From: an uncultured Thermomicrobiales bacterium
Lineage (GTDB): Bacteria; Chloroflexota; Chloroflexia; Thermomicrobiales; UBA6265
Reading direction: 5' to 3'
DNA length: 37,328 bases
NCBI GenBank assembly: GCA_902806345.1
Contig: CADCWF010000076.1
Span: 1 to 37,328, forward strand
How positions within the stretch are numbered: the stretch's first letter is position 1; each line of letters begins with the position of its first letter. Position numbers and translations under genes: made by a program. The notes under the pieces are model-generated. The model saw nothing but the letters and a program-made list of their open reading frames with translations, had not been told where the DNA came from and searched no databases. This document shows positions 25,508 through 33,510 of the stretch, one piece after another.

Positions 25508-25554
25508 GCGCCGGGCTCGGTGTCGACCGGCGGCGGCGCCGCCGAGCCCGGCGC
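25508..25554 (+). promoter_or_regulatory. Strong 13-base-stem hairpin after the CUT2 binding-protein gene
   Basis: Arms 25508-25520 and 25542-25554 are perfect inverse copies (GCGCCGGGCTCGG / CCGAGCCCGGCGC), 21-base GC-rich loop, starting 11 bases after the stop codon. No T-tract follows. It may stabilise the upstream message or attenuate the ATPase gene, like the hairpin after the other binding-protein gene. It is also a piece of the dispersed repeat family with the CCGGGCTCGG core. Confidence 0.5.
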
Positions 25555-25924
25555 TAAAGCACCGGGATGAAGCCGCGAAGGACCTTGAGTCCGGGCGCCT
25601 CAGCATTGCAATCGGCGCTCGGCGCAGGGCTCTATGAGCTGACTAGGGCTTGTCCAGCCCGATCGATCCGGGTTCGGCACCGGTTTTCAGTGCCCTTCAG
25701 GGTCCTTCGTTGCCTCAGCCCGGGGAATGATCCCCGGGCTCGGCGGCGGAGCCGCCGGTCCCTTCTCGACGACTGATGTTGGACACGCCGCGCAGGACGA
25801 CCGGGTGTGCGGGGCACTCCTCCCCGCATCGCATGCACGGGCACCATCGCGCGGCCGGGCCGCTCTCCCCTCTCCTGGCGCGGCGGGAGCGGGGCGGGGG
25901 CGAGGGCCGTCGGGCGAGGAACTG
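25555..25924. other. Non-coding spacer with a pair of dispersed-repeat units
   Basis: No gene is supported. GCTAAAGCACCGGGATGAAG followed by CCGCGAAGGAC (from 25553) is the inverse of the unit at 1681-1712. A forward unit occupies 25702-25759: GTCCTTCGTTGCCTCAG, then a 10-base stem (25717-25726 / 25731-25740, loop ATGA), then a 7-base stem (25741-25747 / 25751-25757). The two units flank about 110 bases of unique sequence, giving an inverted arrangement. Confidence 0.6.
25717..25757. repeat. Tandem-hairpin dispersed repeat, best copy
   Basis: AGCCCGGGGA-atga-TCCCCGGGCT directly followed by CGGCGGC-gga-GCCGCCG. Pieces of this two-hairpin unit recur at 1262-1278, 1611-1636, 1681-1745, 25508-25592 (inverted) and 35624-35742. 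I take it as the reference copy. Confidence 0.65.
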
Positions 25925-27430
25925 ATGGCGGCGCCGATCATCGAGTTCGCGGGCATCAGCAAGCGGTATGGCGGGGTGCGTGCCCTGCGCGATGTCTCCT
26001 TCGCCGTCGAGCGCGGCGAGGTGCACGCCCTGGTCGGCGAGAACGGCTCCGGCAAGTCGACGCTGATCCGCATCTGCGGCGGGGTGTTCCCGCCGGACGA
26101 GGGCACGCTCCGCTTCGACGGGCGGCCGGTGTCCTTCGCCACCCCGCTCCAGGCGCGGGCCGCCGGGATCAGCATCGTCCACCAGGAGATCCCCGTCTGC
26201 CCCGACCTGACGGCGGCGCAGAACGTGTTCCTCGGGCGCGCTCTGCCCCGCCGCGGGCCGTGGGTAGACTGGCGGGAGCTCAACCGCCAGGCCGAAGCGC
26301 TCTTCGCCCGGCTCGGGGTCGACCTCCGGCCGACGGCGTTCGCCGGCGACCTGTCGGTCGCCCAGCGGCAGACGGTGGCGATCGCCCACGCGCTGTCGGA
26401 GGACGCCAAGCTGCTGATCCTGGACGAGCCGACCTCCGCCCTGAACCGGCAGGAGGCCGAGCGGCTGTTCGAGATCGTCCAGGGCTTGAAGGCGCACGGC
26501 GTGACGATCGTCTACGTCTCCCACCGGCTGGACGAGGTGTTCGGCGTCGCCGACCGCATCTCGGCCCTGCGCGACGGCCGGTACGTTGGGACCGTGCCTC
26601 GGGCCGAGGCGACGCCCGCGGCCGTTGTCAAGATGATGGTCGGCCGGGACGTGGCGTTGCTGTTCCCCAAGTCGGCGCCGGCGGCGGCGGTCGGCGAGAC
26701 GCTGCTCAGCGTCCGAGGGTTCTCGGCGCCCGGGCGCTTCGCCGATGTCTCGTTCGACCTCCGCCGCGGCGAGACTCTTGGGCTGGTCGGCCTCCAGGGG
26801 TCGGGCACGAGCGAGGTGCTGCGGGCGCTCGCCGGGTTGCCGCCGCACCCGACCGGCGAGATCCGCCTCGCGGGGGAGCCGATCCGGCCCGCCTCGGCCG
26901 CCGCCGCCATCGCCCATCAGATCGCCTACGTCCCCGCCGACCGCCAGGGGGAGGGCCTCTTCGCGCCGATGTCGGTGCGCGAGAACGCCACCCTCCTGCT
27001 GCTGCGGAAGCTGGCGACCGCGCTCGGCTGGGTGCCGACGCGGGCGCTGGACGAGATCGTCCGCGGCATGGTCGGGCGCTTCCAGATCCGGGCGCCGTCG
27101 GCCGCCGCCCCGGTCTCCAGCCTCTCCGGCGGCAACCAGCAGAAGGTGGTCATCGCCCGGTCGCTCTCGACCGAGCCACTGGTGATCCTCCTCGACGACC
27201 CGACGCGCGGCATCGACGTGGGGGCCAAGGCGGAGGTCCACGCGATCCTCGGCAAGCTGACCGAGCAGGGGTGCGGCGTGCTGCTCGTCTCGTCGGAGCT
27301 GCCGGAGGCGCTGGCGATGAGCGACCGGCTGCTGGCGATGGTCGGCGGCCGGGTCGTGGCGGAGCTGCCGGGCGGCGCCGACGAAGAGACGGTGATGGGG
27401 CTGGTGACGGCGGCCGGCGCGGCGGCGTGA
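25925..27430 (+). CDS. Sugar ABC transporter ATP-binding protein, RbsA/MglA type (CUT2)
   Basis: 501 residues with two ATPase halves. N-half: Walker A GENGSGKST (38-46), degenerate signature LSVAQRQ (143-149, normal for this family), Walker B LLILDEPTSAL (163-173), His200. C-half: degenerate P-loop GLQGSGTSE (289-297, Lys replaced by Thr), signature LSGGNQQK (400-407) and Walker B ILLDDPTRGID (421-431), where Asp replaces the catalytic Glu. So the first site is probably the main hydrolytic one, as known for the CUT2 class. ATG 25925 is preceded by GCGAGGAACTG. It completes the transporter with the permease at 23363 and binding protein at 24525, but sits behind 428 bases of repeat-rich spacer. 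Confidence 0.95.
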   Translation: MAAPIIEFAGISKRYGGVRALRDVSFAVERGEVHALVGENGSGKSTLIRICGGVFPPDEGTLRFDGRPVSFATPLQARAAGISIVHQEIPVCPDLTAAQNVFLGRALPRRGPWVDWRELNRQAEALFARLGVDLRPTAFAGDLSVAQRQTVAIAHALSEDAKLLILDEPTSALNRQEAERLFEIVQGLKAHGVTIVYVSHRLDEVFGVADRISALRDGRYVGTVPRAEATPAAVVKMMVGRDVALLFPKSAPAAAVGETLLSVRGFSAPGRFADVSFDLRRGETLGLVGLQGSGTSEVLRALAGLPPHPTGEIRLAGEPIRPASAAAAIAHQIAYVPADRQGEGLFAPMSVRENATLLLLRKLATALGWVPTRALDEIVRGMVGRFQIRAPSAAAPVSSLSGGNQQKVVIARSLSTEPLVILLDDPTRGIDVGAKAEVHAILGKLTEQGCGVLLVSSELPEALAMSDRLLAMVGGRVVAELPGGADEETVMGLVTAAGAAA

Positions 27431-27450
27431 GGGGGACGAGGGCGGACGCC

Positions 27451-27554
27451 GTAGGGGCGGGCCCCGTACCCGCCCGTGGCCCGAAGGGCCACATCCGTCG
27501 TCCAGAACGAATGCGGCATTGCGCGCCGCGGGCGGGCACGTGACCCGCCCCTAC
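27451..27554. repeat. Inverted repeat element GTAGGGGCGGG...CCCGCCCCTAC
   Basis: Arms 27451-27477 and 27528-27554 match in inverse at 23 of 27 positions. The 50-base interior includes a perfect hairpin GTGGCCC-gaa-GGGCCAC (27476-27492). It fills most of the spacer between the ATPase gene and the Gfo gene. A small MITE- or REP-like element is the best description; it has no coding capacity. Confidence 0.7.
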
Positions 27555-27589
27555 TGTGGACCGGCGGCGCATATCGACAGGAGTGGGGG

Positions 27590-28714
27590 ATGGCAGATGA
27601 CGCGAACACGCTCGACTTGAACCTCGATCTCGACTACGGCCCGAACCTGGGGACCAAGACCGACTACCGGATCGGCGCGATCGGCGCCGGCTTCATCATG
27701 CGCGATGTCCACCTGGCGGCCTACGGGGAGGCCGGGTTCGATGTCGTCGCGATCGCCTCGCGGACGCCGGAGCACGCCCGCGCCGCCGCCGAGCTGCGCG
27801 GCATCGGCCGCGTCCACGACGATTGGCGGGCGCTGCTGGCCGACCCCGCGGTGGAGATCGTCGACATCGCCTACCCGCCGGACAAACAATTCGAGATCGT
27901 CCGCGAGGCGGTCAACCACGCCGGCCACATCAAGGGGATCCTGGCCCAGAAGCCGCTGGCGACGAACCTGGCCGACGCGGCCGAGATGGTCCGCCTCTGC
28001 ACGGAGGCCGGCATCGTCCTCGCGGTCAACCAGAACATGCGCTACGACCAGTCGATGCGGGCGCTGAAGACGCTGCTGACCCGGGGCTACCTGGGCGAGC
28101 CGGTGGTGGCCCAGATCACTATGCACGCCCGGCCCCACTGGCAGGGGTTCATCGAAGGCTACGACCGGGTCGCGATTCTCAACTTGAGCATCCACCACCT
28201 CGACGCCTACCGCTTCCTCTTCGGCGACCCCGAGCGGATCCTGGTCAGCGTCCGCACCGACCCCCGAACGGCGTTCCCGCACTCGGACGGGATGGCCTTC
28301 TACATCCTGGAGTACGCCGACGGGCTGCGGGCGGTCGGGATCGACAATTGCTTCACCTGGGCCGACCACGGCATCGAGTGGCGGGTGGAGGGGACCGAGG
28401 GGGTCGCCAAGGGGACGATCGGTTGGCCCGACTACCCGGCCGGCAGCCCGAGCACGCTCGACTTCCTGACCAAGCGGCGGCCCGACTACTGGTTTCAGCC
28501 GCGTTGGCCAGAGCAGTGGTTCCCCCAGGCGTTCATCGGCACCATGGGCCAGTTGATGAAGGCGTTGGAGACGGGGAGTGAGCCGGAGATCTCCGGCCGC
28601 GACAACCTGAAGACGATGGCGTTGATCGAGGCGGCCTACCGCTCGGCCGCTGAAGGGCGGGCGGTGGCGCCGGCCGAAGCCACCGCAGATCTTGGCCTGG
28701 AGGTGAGGGCGTGA
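27590..28714 (+). CDS. Gfo/Idh/MocA family oxidoreductase (copy 3)
   Basis: 374 residues. An N-terminal extension of about 25 residues rich in Asp/Leu/Asn (NTLDLNLDLDYGPNLG) precedes the Rossmann strand RIGAIGAGFIMRDVHLAAYG. The usual Glu-Lys-Pro motif is Gln-Lys-Pro here (ILAQKPLATN, residues 118-125), keeping the Lys. The C-terminal part has NLSIHHLDAYRFLFGDPE with the conserved His, and aromatic-rich DYWFQPRWPEQWF near the end. ATG 27590 has CAGGAG upstream. The stop overlaps GTG of the following SDR as GTGA. Placed directly after a CUT2 transporter and before an SDR and TIM-barrel gene, it most likely oxidises the imported sugar. Confidence 0.92.
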   Translation: MADDANTLDLNLDLDYGPNLGTKTDYRIGAIGAGFIMRDVHLAAYGEAGFDVVAIASRTPEHARAAAELRGIGRVHDDWRALLADPAVEIVDIAYPPDKQFEIVREAVNHAGHIKGILAQKPLATNLADAAEMVRLCTEAGIVLAVNQNMRYDQSMRALKTLLTRGYLGEPVVAQITMHARPHWQGFIEGYDRVAILNLSIHHLDAYRFLFGDPERILVSVRTDPRTAFPHSDGMAFYILEYADGLRAVGIDNCFTWADHGIEWRVEGTEGVAKGTIGWPDYPAGSPSTLDFLTKRRPDYWFQPRWPEQWFPQAFIGTMGQLMKALETGSEPEISGRDNLKTMALIEAAYRSAAEGRAVAPAEATADLGLEVRA

Positions 28715-29475
28715 GCCTGGACCAGTTTTCGCTCGACGGGCGAGTCGCCATCGTCACCGGCGGCGGCGGCGGGCTGGGCGTCGGCATCTGCCGGACGTTG
28801 GCGGCCGCCGGGGCGGCCGTCGTCGTCGCCGGCCGGACGCCCGCGACGCTGGAGCCCGTCGTCGCCGCGATCAACGAGGAGGGCGGCAAGGCCGTCACGG
28901 TCGAGGTCGACATCGCGAACAAGGCATCGGTCGAGGCGATGGTGGCGAAGACCGTCAAGGCGTTCGGAGGCGTCGACGTCCTGGTCAACAATGCCGCCGT
29001 CTACCACCTCCGGCCGTGGACGGAGATCACCGAGGAAGAGTGGGACGAAGTCCACGGCACGAACCTGAAGGGCTACTTCCTCTGCGCCCGTGCCGCCTAC
29101 CCCTCAATGAAGGAGCGGGGCAACGGCCGGATCATCAACGTGGCGTCGATCACCTTTTTCGGCGGTTTCCCCGACCTGCTCGACTACGTCGCCTCCAAGG
29201 CCGGCATCGTCGGCCTGACCCGGGCGATGGCGCGGGAGGTCGGGGTCGACAAGATCACGGTCAACACCGTGGCGCCGGGCGCCTTCCCGACCGACGCCGA
29301 GAAGATCCACCACGACCTGGAAGGCCACATCCGGCGGGTGCTGGAGTCTCAGGCGTTGAAGCGGCGGGGGACGGCTGAGGACATCGGCAACCTGATGACC
29401 TTCCTGGCCAGCGACGCCTCCTCCTTCATCACCGGCCAGATGATCGAGATCGACGGCGGCTGGATGATGCACTGA
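28711..29475 (+). CDS. Short-chain dehydrogenase/reductase (classical SDR)
   Basis: 254 residues, a complete classical SDR. TGGGGGLG (16-23) is the cofactor loop, VDI at 66-68, NNAA (93-96) replaces the common NNAG, and catalytic Ser146 (INVASI), Tyr159 and Lys163 (DYVASK) are present. PG at 189-190 and ITGQMIEIDGGWMMH at the end are typical. GTG 28711 overlaps the previous stop by 4 bases, with a GGAGGTGAGG ribosome-binding site. Such SDRs oxidise sugars, sugar acids or polyols with NAD(P). It is followed by 153 bases of repeat-like DNA and a broken SDR. Confidence 0.95.
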   Translation: MSLDQFSLDGRVAIVTGGGGGLGVGICRTLAAAGAAVVVAGRTPATLEPVVAAINEEGGKAVTVEVDIANKASVEAMVAKTVKAFGGVDVLVNNAAVYHLRPWTEITEEEWDEVHGTNLKGYFLCARAAYPSMKERGNGRIINVASITFFGGFPDLLDYVASKAGIVGLTRAMAREVGVDKITVNTVAPGAFPTDAEKIHHDLEGHIRRVLESQALKRRGTAEDIGNLMTFLASDASSFITGQMIEIDGGWMMH

Positions 29476-29628
29476 TGGAACGCCTCGGGGTAGGGTCCGG
29501 AGTAGGGATGAGGGTTCGTTGGCGGAGGGCGGGTTCCATGCTGCCACTGGTGCGCCCCCTCCCCCAGCCCCTCCCACGAGTTCGGGGGAGCGGAGCAGCA
29601 GGCGGTAGCGGACGTCGGGAAGCAGCGC
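29476..29628. other. Spacer with CCCTCCCCC-type repeat
   Basis: The gap between the intact and broken SDR holds GCCCCCTCCCCCAGCCCCTC (from about 29553), related to the arm and loop of the inverted repeat at 31503-31549, and a GGGTAGGG...GTAGGGATGAGG stretch. No gene. Confidence 0.4.
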
Positions 29629-30398
29629 GTGGATCTCGGGTTGACAGACAAGGCATTCGTCGTCGTCGGCAGCAAGGGGTTGGGGCAGGTCATCGCGGGC
29701 GTGCTGGTGGCCGAGGGGGCCTAGGTGGTGCTCCTCTCGCGGAATGCCTGCCCGCTCGAGCGGCGCGGCGGCAAGTTGGGCACGATGGCGCGTTTTCTCT
29801 CGATCGATATCGCCGCACCGGGCGCGGCCGAAACGGTTGCGGCCGCGGTCGACCACCACTTCCGGGGGGGCGGCTGGACGGGCTGGTCCTCAACGCTGGG
29901 AGGCCGCCGGCCGGGACGGCGCTGGCGCTCTCCGACGAGCAGTGGCTCTCCGCCTACCAACTGCGGCTCGGCGGCCCGTTGCGGATGTTGCGGGCGCTGG
30001 TGCCAAAGATGGACGGCGACGGGTCGGTCCTGTTCGTCACCTCCACCTCCGTCCGGCAGCCAATCCCCAACCCTGACACCTCGAACGTGCTGCGGCCGGG
30101 GGTGGCGGCGCTGGCCAAGACCTTGGCCCACCAACTGGCTCCGATCTGGGTCAACAGTCTCGCGCCCGGTCCCTTCGACACGGATCGGTTCCGCACGCTG
30201 GACGCCGCGGGGGCCGAGGGCCTGGAGATTACGGTCGGGGAGCAGATGGCCCAGGCCAGCAAGGCGATCCCGCTCAGCCGCTACGGCGAACCGGAGGAAC
30301 TTGGCCGGTTCGCCGCCGTCCTGCTATCGCCGGCCGCCTCCTAAGTCAGCGGCCTCGCGGCACAGGTCGACGAGGGGATGGTGAAGGCGGTGCCGTAG
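29629..30398 (+). pseudogene. Decayed short-chain dehydrogenase/reductase
   Basis: An SDR of an atypical subfamily disabled by at least three lesions. The start GTG 29629 gives VDLGLTDKAFVVVGSKGLGQ and continues to GVLVAEGA, then meets TAG at 29722-29724 where the family continues ARVVLLSRN. A frameshift follows in the 7-G run at 29864-29870 (one base lost or two gained). The downstream frame reads GRLDGLVLNAGRPPAG, SVLFVTSTSVRQPIPNPDTS and WVNSLAPGPFDTDR. A second in-frame stop TAA at 30342-30344 breaks LLSPAAS-(Y)-VSGLAAQVDEGM before the natural TAG 30396-30398. APIWVN also seems to lack two residues against the usual AP-x-G-I-x-VN. It sits between an intact SDR and the TIM-barrel gene in the same orientation. 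Confidence 0.88.
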
Positions 30399-30545
30399 GG
30401 GAGTCGGGGGTCAGAAATACGGGGAGGTGCGATTGATGGTCGTGGGGATCCGGGGCTGAAGGCCGGGCCACCGCGGATGCGCAACGTCTGGAACACGAAT
30501 GGCATGGGCGCCACGGCGGTGCCGCGAAGAGCAGGGGAGGGCACG
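30399..30545. other. Spacer with a degenerate CCGGGGCTGAAGG repeat copy
   Basis: CCGGGGCTGAAGGCCGGGC at 30450-30468 is a one-base-shorter version of the arm at 35624-35645. AGGGGAGGG before 30546 is the ribosome-binding site of the next gene. Confidence 0.45.
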
Positions 30546-31373
30546 ATGCCGAAGCTGGAACTGGGCATGATCTCGTCGACGTGGGTCGGCACCAAGGTCG
30601 GCCTCGAAGAGGGGATTCGCAAGGCCAAGGAGATCGGTTTCGACACCTACGACATCTTCGAGGACCCGCTCGACATCGACGACGCGACGCGGGAGTTGAT
30701 CAAGCGGACGTGCAAGGAGGTCGGGCTGCCGATCCGCTCCTGCGTCTGCGTCAACTTCGGTTTCGTCGACTTCAACCCCTCGGCGCAGCGCTTCGCCCTC
30801 GACCGGGCCAAGGCCTACGTCGACCAGTGTGCCTACTTCGACGGCAAGAACGTGCTGCTGGTGATCGGCGAGTACTACTGGGACTGCGAGGTCTTCCCCT
30901 GCGAGGCGATCTGGAACATGGCCGTCGAGCGGTGCCAGGAGTTGAGCGACTACGCGGCGGGCAAGAATATCGAGATCGTGCTGGAGCTCGAGCCGTTCAC
31001 CCAGGCACTGGTCAAAGACGTCCACGAGCTGGTCCGCTTCGTCCGCGCCGTCGACCGGCCGAACTTCCGCGCCAACGCCGACATCTCCCACCTCGACCTC
31101 TCGGACGCCTCGTTTGAGGACGTCAAGGAGATGACCGGGCTGATCGGCCACATCCACCTCTCCGACTGCGACGGCGAGACCCACGGCGACCTGCCGGCCG
31201 GGCGGGGGCAGACTCCGATCAAGGAGTACCTGCAGGCCATCGTCGACACCGGCTACGAGGGGACCGTCTCGATCGAGTTGGAGTACTCGCCGGACCCCGA
31301 CACGATCGTCGAGTGGGCGACCGAGGCCTACAACGGGACGGCCAAGATCATGTCGGAGATCGGGGTGCGGTAA
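30546..31373 (+). CDS. TIM-barrel sugar phosphate isomerase/epimerase-like protein (copy 2)
   Basis: 275 residues, xylose isomerase-like TIM barrel. Likely metal ligands: Glu147/Glu149 (VLELEPF), Asp179 and His182 (NADISHLDL), His202/His204 (GHIHLSDCDG) and Glu244/Glu246 (VSIELEYS). HGDLPAGRGQTPIKEYL is the usual loop before the last strand. All four metal positions can be filled, unlike copy 1. ATG 30546 follows GGGGAGGGCACG. It ends the CUT2 operon after the Gfo gene, the SDR and the SDR pseudogene, and its natural partner may be the Gfo protein at 27590. The substrate is not known. Confidence 0.92.
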   Translation: MPKLELGMISSTWVGTKVGLEEGIRKAKEIGFDTYDIFEDPLDIDDATRELIKRTCKEVGLPIRSCVCVNFGFVDFNPSAQRFALDRAKAYVDQCAYFDGKNVLLVIGEYYWDCEVFPCEAIWNMAVERCQELSDYAAGKNIEIVLELEPFTQALVKDVHELVRFVRAVDRPNFRANADISHLDLSDASFEDVKEMTGLIGHIHLSDCDGETHGDLPAGRGQTPIKEYLQAIVDTGYEGTVSIELEYSPDPDTIVEWATEAYNGTAKIMSEIGVR

Positions 31374-31502
31374 GGCGATGATCGGATAGGGTGTAGGCGG
31401 ACGAGCGGATAAGGGATGGACGGCAAATCCCCACGCAAGCCCTCACTTTCGGCCCTTCTCTGAAGAGCCGGGGGGGAAGGGAGGAGTGCGCTGTGGTGCG
31501 GA

Positions 31503-31549
31503 TGGCCCCCTCCCCCCAACCCCTCCCCCGCGCGCGAGGGAGGGGGCCA
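31503..31549. terminator. Convergent-junction hairpin, 12-base stem
   Basis: Arms 31503-31514 and 31538-31549 (TGGCCCCCTCCC / GGGAGGGGGCCA) are perfect inverse copies with a 23-base loop. It lies between the plus-strand TIM-barrel gene and the minus-strand alcohol dehydrogenase gene, so it could act for both. There is no T-run on either side, so intrinsic termination is uncertain. Confidence 0.45.
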
Positions 31550-31566
31550 CCCGCGCCGCCCCAACC

Positions 31567-32598
31567 CTACCCCGTCGGTGCCAGCACCAGCTTGACCCCC
31601 TCGCGGCGCTCGAACCGCCCAAAGGCGTCTTCCCAGCCGTCCAGCGGGTAGACATCGGAGACAAGCTCGCGGGTGCGGACCTGGCCGGAGCCGAGCAGGC
31701 GGAGCGCCGTGTCCCAGGCCGAGGGGACGGAAGCGTTGGATCCGGTGACGGAGAGCTCCTTGTAGCAAACCTGGTCGAGGTCCCACGAGACGGGCTTACC
31801 GAAGAGGCCGATCTGGGCGTACTGGCCGCCGCGGCGGACCAGCCCTAGCAGGCCCAGCGCGCTGGGACCGGCCCCGGAGCACTCGTAGACGATGTCGGCG
31901 CCGAGGCCGTCGGTGAGCGCGTCGACGAAGGGTCTGGCCTCCATCTGCCCGATGTCGAGAGCCGCGTCCGCGCCAAGGGCGCGGGCCAAGTCGAGCCGGC
32001 GCGTGTCGGCGGCGGTGCCGAGCACGACAACCGTAGCCCCGGCCGCCTTGGCAACTTGGAGCGTCAGCAATCCAATCGCCCCGGGCCCGGCGACGATCGC
32101 CACGTCGCCGGGGGCGAGCTTGGGCAGCTCCAGCGCGCCGTGGACGACGCAGGCGAGCGGCTCGGTCAAAGCGCCGGCGAACGGGTCGAGGCCCGGCGGC
32201 AGGAGGCGGACGTTGCGCTCCGGCACGACCACCAGCTCGGCGAACCCGCCGTCGACGGCCGAGCCGATCGAGCGCCGTTCCGGGCAGAGATTGGGCCGGC
32301 CGGAGCGGCAGTAGCGGCAGGCCCCGCAGAGGTGGAAATAGGTTTCGCTCGTGACGACGTCGCCAGGGCGGACCTTCGCGACATCCGCGCCGACGGCGAC
32401 GACCTCGCCCGCCACCTCGTGGCCCATGACCACCGGCGGTGTGGTCGGGAACTCGTCGTGCCAGATGTGGAGGTCGGTGCCGCAGATGCCGGCCGCCTTT
32501 ACGGCGATCAGCACCTGGCCCGGCCCCGGCGTCGGCTCCTGCACCTCCCGCAGCTCGACGTGGCCGACCCCCGGCGCTGCCTTGACGACCGCCCGCAT
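31567..32598 (-). CDS. Zinc-dependent alcohol/polyol dehydrogenase (MDR superfamily)
   Basis: 343 residues. Catalytic zinc ligands: Cys39 ([10 protein letters not shown]), His60 and Glu61 (MGHEVAGEV). Structural zinc: Cys91, Cys94, Cys97, Cys105 ([15 protein letters not shown]). The NAD(P) domain has [21 protein letters not shown]. This arrangement fits sorbitol/threonine dehydrogenase-like MDR enzymes that oxidise polyols or sugar alcohols. ATG 32598 is preceded by GGGAGGGGCGGCG. The gene diverges from the GntR/UTRA regulator with a shared 120-base control region, so it is probably regulated by it. It ends convergent with the CUT2 operon. The substrate is not determinable. Confidence 0.94.
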   Translation of the reverse strand: MRAVVKAAPGVGHVELREVQEPTPGPGQVLIAVKAAGICGTDLHIWHDEFPTTPPVVMGHEVAGEVVAVGADVAKVRPGDVVTSETYFHLCGACRYCRSGRPNLCPERRSIGSAVDGGFAELVVVPERNVRLLPPGLDPFAGALTEPLACVVHGALELPKLAPGDVAIVAGPGAIGLLTLQVAKAAGATVVVLGTAADTRRLDLARALGADAALDIGQMEARPFVDALTDGLGADIVYECSGAGPSALGLLGLVRRGGQYAQIGLFGKPVSWDLDQVCYKELSVTGSNASVPSAWDTALRLLGSGQVRTRELVSDVYPLDGWEDAFGRFERREGVKLVLAPTG

Positions 32599-32617
32599 CG
32601 CCGCCCCTCCCGTCCGA

Positions 32618-32645
32618 TTGACACCATTCTGGTGGGCAGTATACT
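32618..32645 (+). promoter_or_regulatory. Sigma-70 promoter of the gntR/Gfo/TIM-barrel operon
   Basis: TTGACA (32618-32623) matches the -35 consensus exactly. After a 16-base spacer comes TATACT (32640-32645), one mismatch from the -10 consensus. Expected transcription start is near 32652. It is the best promoter in the window. Confidence 0.75.
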
Positions 32646-32648
32646 GCC
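32635..32648. promoter_or_regulatory. 14-base perfect palindrome overlapping the -10 (operator)
   Basis: GGCAGTATACTGCC is a perfect palindrome and contains TATACT on both strands, so it could also serve as the -10 of the divergent dehydrogenase gene. The centre GTATAC resembles GntR operators and recurs in front of the other GntR gene at 9917-9922. Confidence 0.65.
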
Positions 32649-32659
32649 GGACCTGACGA

Positions 32660-32680
32660 TGGTCATAACCAGTCGACTGG
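32660..32680. promoter_or_regulatory. Second palindromic cluster downstream of the promoter
   Basis: CCAGTCGACTGG (32669-32680) is a 12-base perfect palindrome. It overlaps TGGT-cata-ACCA (32660-32671). ACCA-ttc-TGGT at 32623-32633 is a related inverted motif inside the promoter spacer. These could be secondary operator sites. Confidence 0.45.
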
Positions 32681-32718
32681 ACAGACGGGCGGGGTACGCC
32701 GTCTTGGACGATAGTCTC

Positions 32719-33510
32719 GTGGCGACGGACACCGACGAACCGGGGCGAACCGTGCCGCGCTACCGGCGGCTGGCCAATGGGTTGCGGCAGCGGATCGTCG
32801 CCGGGGAGCGGGCCATCGACGGCGGGATCCCGTCAGAGCGGGATCTGGTCCGCTCGACCGGGCTGAGCCAGACCACGGTCCGTGGGGCGATCGCGGCATT
32901 GGCCCGCGAGGGACTGCTCCGCCGCGGCCGCGGGACCTTCGTCGTCGCGACCGGGGTGGCCCAGGATATCCAGGGTGTCTACTCCTTCACCGAGCGGGGG
33001 CGCGCCCAGGGCCGGACACCGAGCAACCCGCTCCGCTCGCAATCGATCCGGCCAGCAACCGATGAGGAGGCGACGATGCCCGGGCTGGAACCGGGCGAGG
33101 CGGTCGTCCACCTGCTGCGGCAACAACTCGTCGACGGGCAGCCGGTGATGCTCGACGCGGTCCGTCTGCCGTTCCGCCGCCGCCCGGCGCTCGCCGGAGC
33201 CGATGTTGACGGGTCGCTCTACGCCTTCCTGGCCGACCACAGCTTGCCGCCACTCCGTTCGACCGATATGATCACCGCTGTCGCGGCTCCAGACGAGGTC
33301 GCGGCGGCGCTCGGGGTCGATCCGGGAACGCCCCTCAGCCTGATGCGCCGGTTGGCCGTCATCCATGACGACGTACCGATCGAGTGGACCGAGGAGTACG
33401 TCCGACCCGACGCCTGCCGCTACGTCCTCCACCACGTCGACAAGGGACCCGCCATCAAGTTGGTCGGCGCCGGAATCGCTGCGGCCGCGGCCGGAGGATG
33501 GGGACGGTGA
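32719..33510 (+). CDS. GntR-family regulator, HutC/UTRA subfamily
   Basis: 263 residues. Winged-helix domain about 12-78 ([18 protein letters not shown], then [20 protein letters not shown]). UTRA ligand domain about 95-240, including [19 protein letters not shown] and [23 protein letters not shown] 32719 gives a conventional length. An ATG at 32659 would add 20 residues but lies only about 7 bases after the predicted transcription start and overlaps a palindrome. Neither has a clear ribosome-binding site. The stop TGA shares one base with the start of the Gfo gene. It probably represses itself, the downstream catabolic genes and the divergent dehydrogenase through the 32635-32680 sites. Confidence 0.9.
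   Translation: MATDTDEPGRTVPRYRRLANGLRQRIVAGERAIDGGIPSERDLVRSTGLSQTTVRGAIAALAREGLLRRGRGTFVVATGVAQDIQGVYSFTERGRAQGRTPSNPLRSQSIRPATDEEATMPGLEPGEAVVHLLRQQLVDGQPVMLDAVRLPFRRRPALAGADVDGSLYAFLADHSLPPLRSTDMITAVAAPDEVAAALGVDPGTPLSLMRRLAVIHDDVPIEWTEEYVRPDACRYVLHHVDKGPAIKLVGAGIAAAAAGGWGR

Noticed and set aside
25567..25776. A 69-codon plus-strand frame between the binding-protein and ATPase genes
   Set aside because: It lies on repeat units with hairpins, has no ribosome-binding site and no similarity that I recognise.
29722..30344. Stop-codon readthrough or programmed frameshifting in the SDR remnant
   Set aside because: Three independent lesions (TAG, a G-run shift, TAA) and an apparent small deletion point to decay, and no slippery site with downstream structure was apparent.
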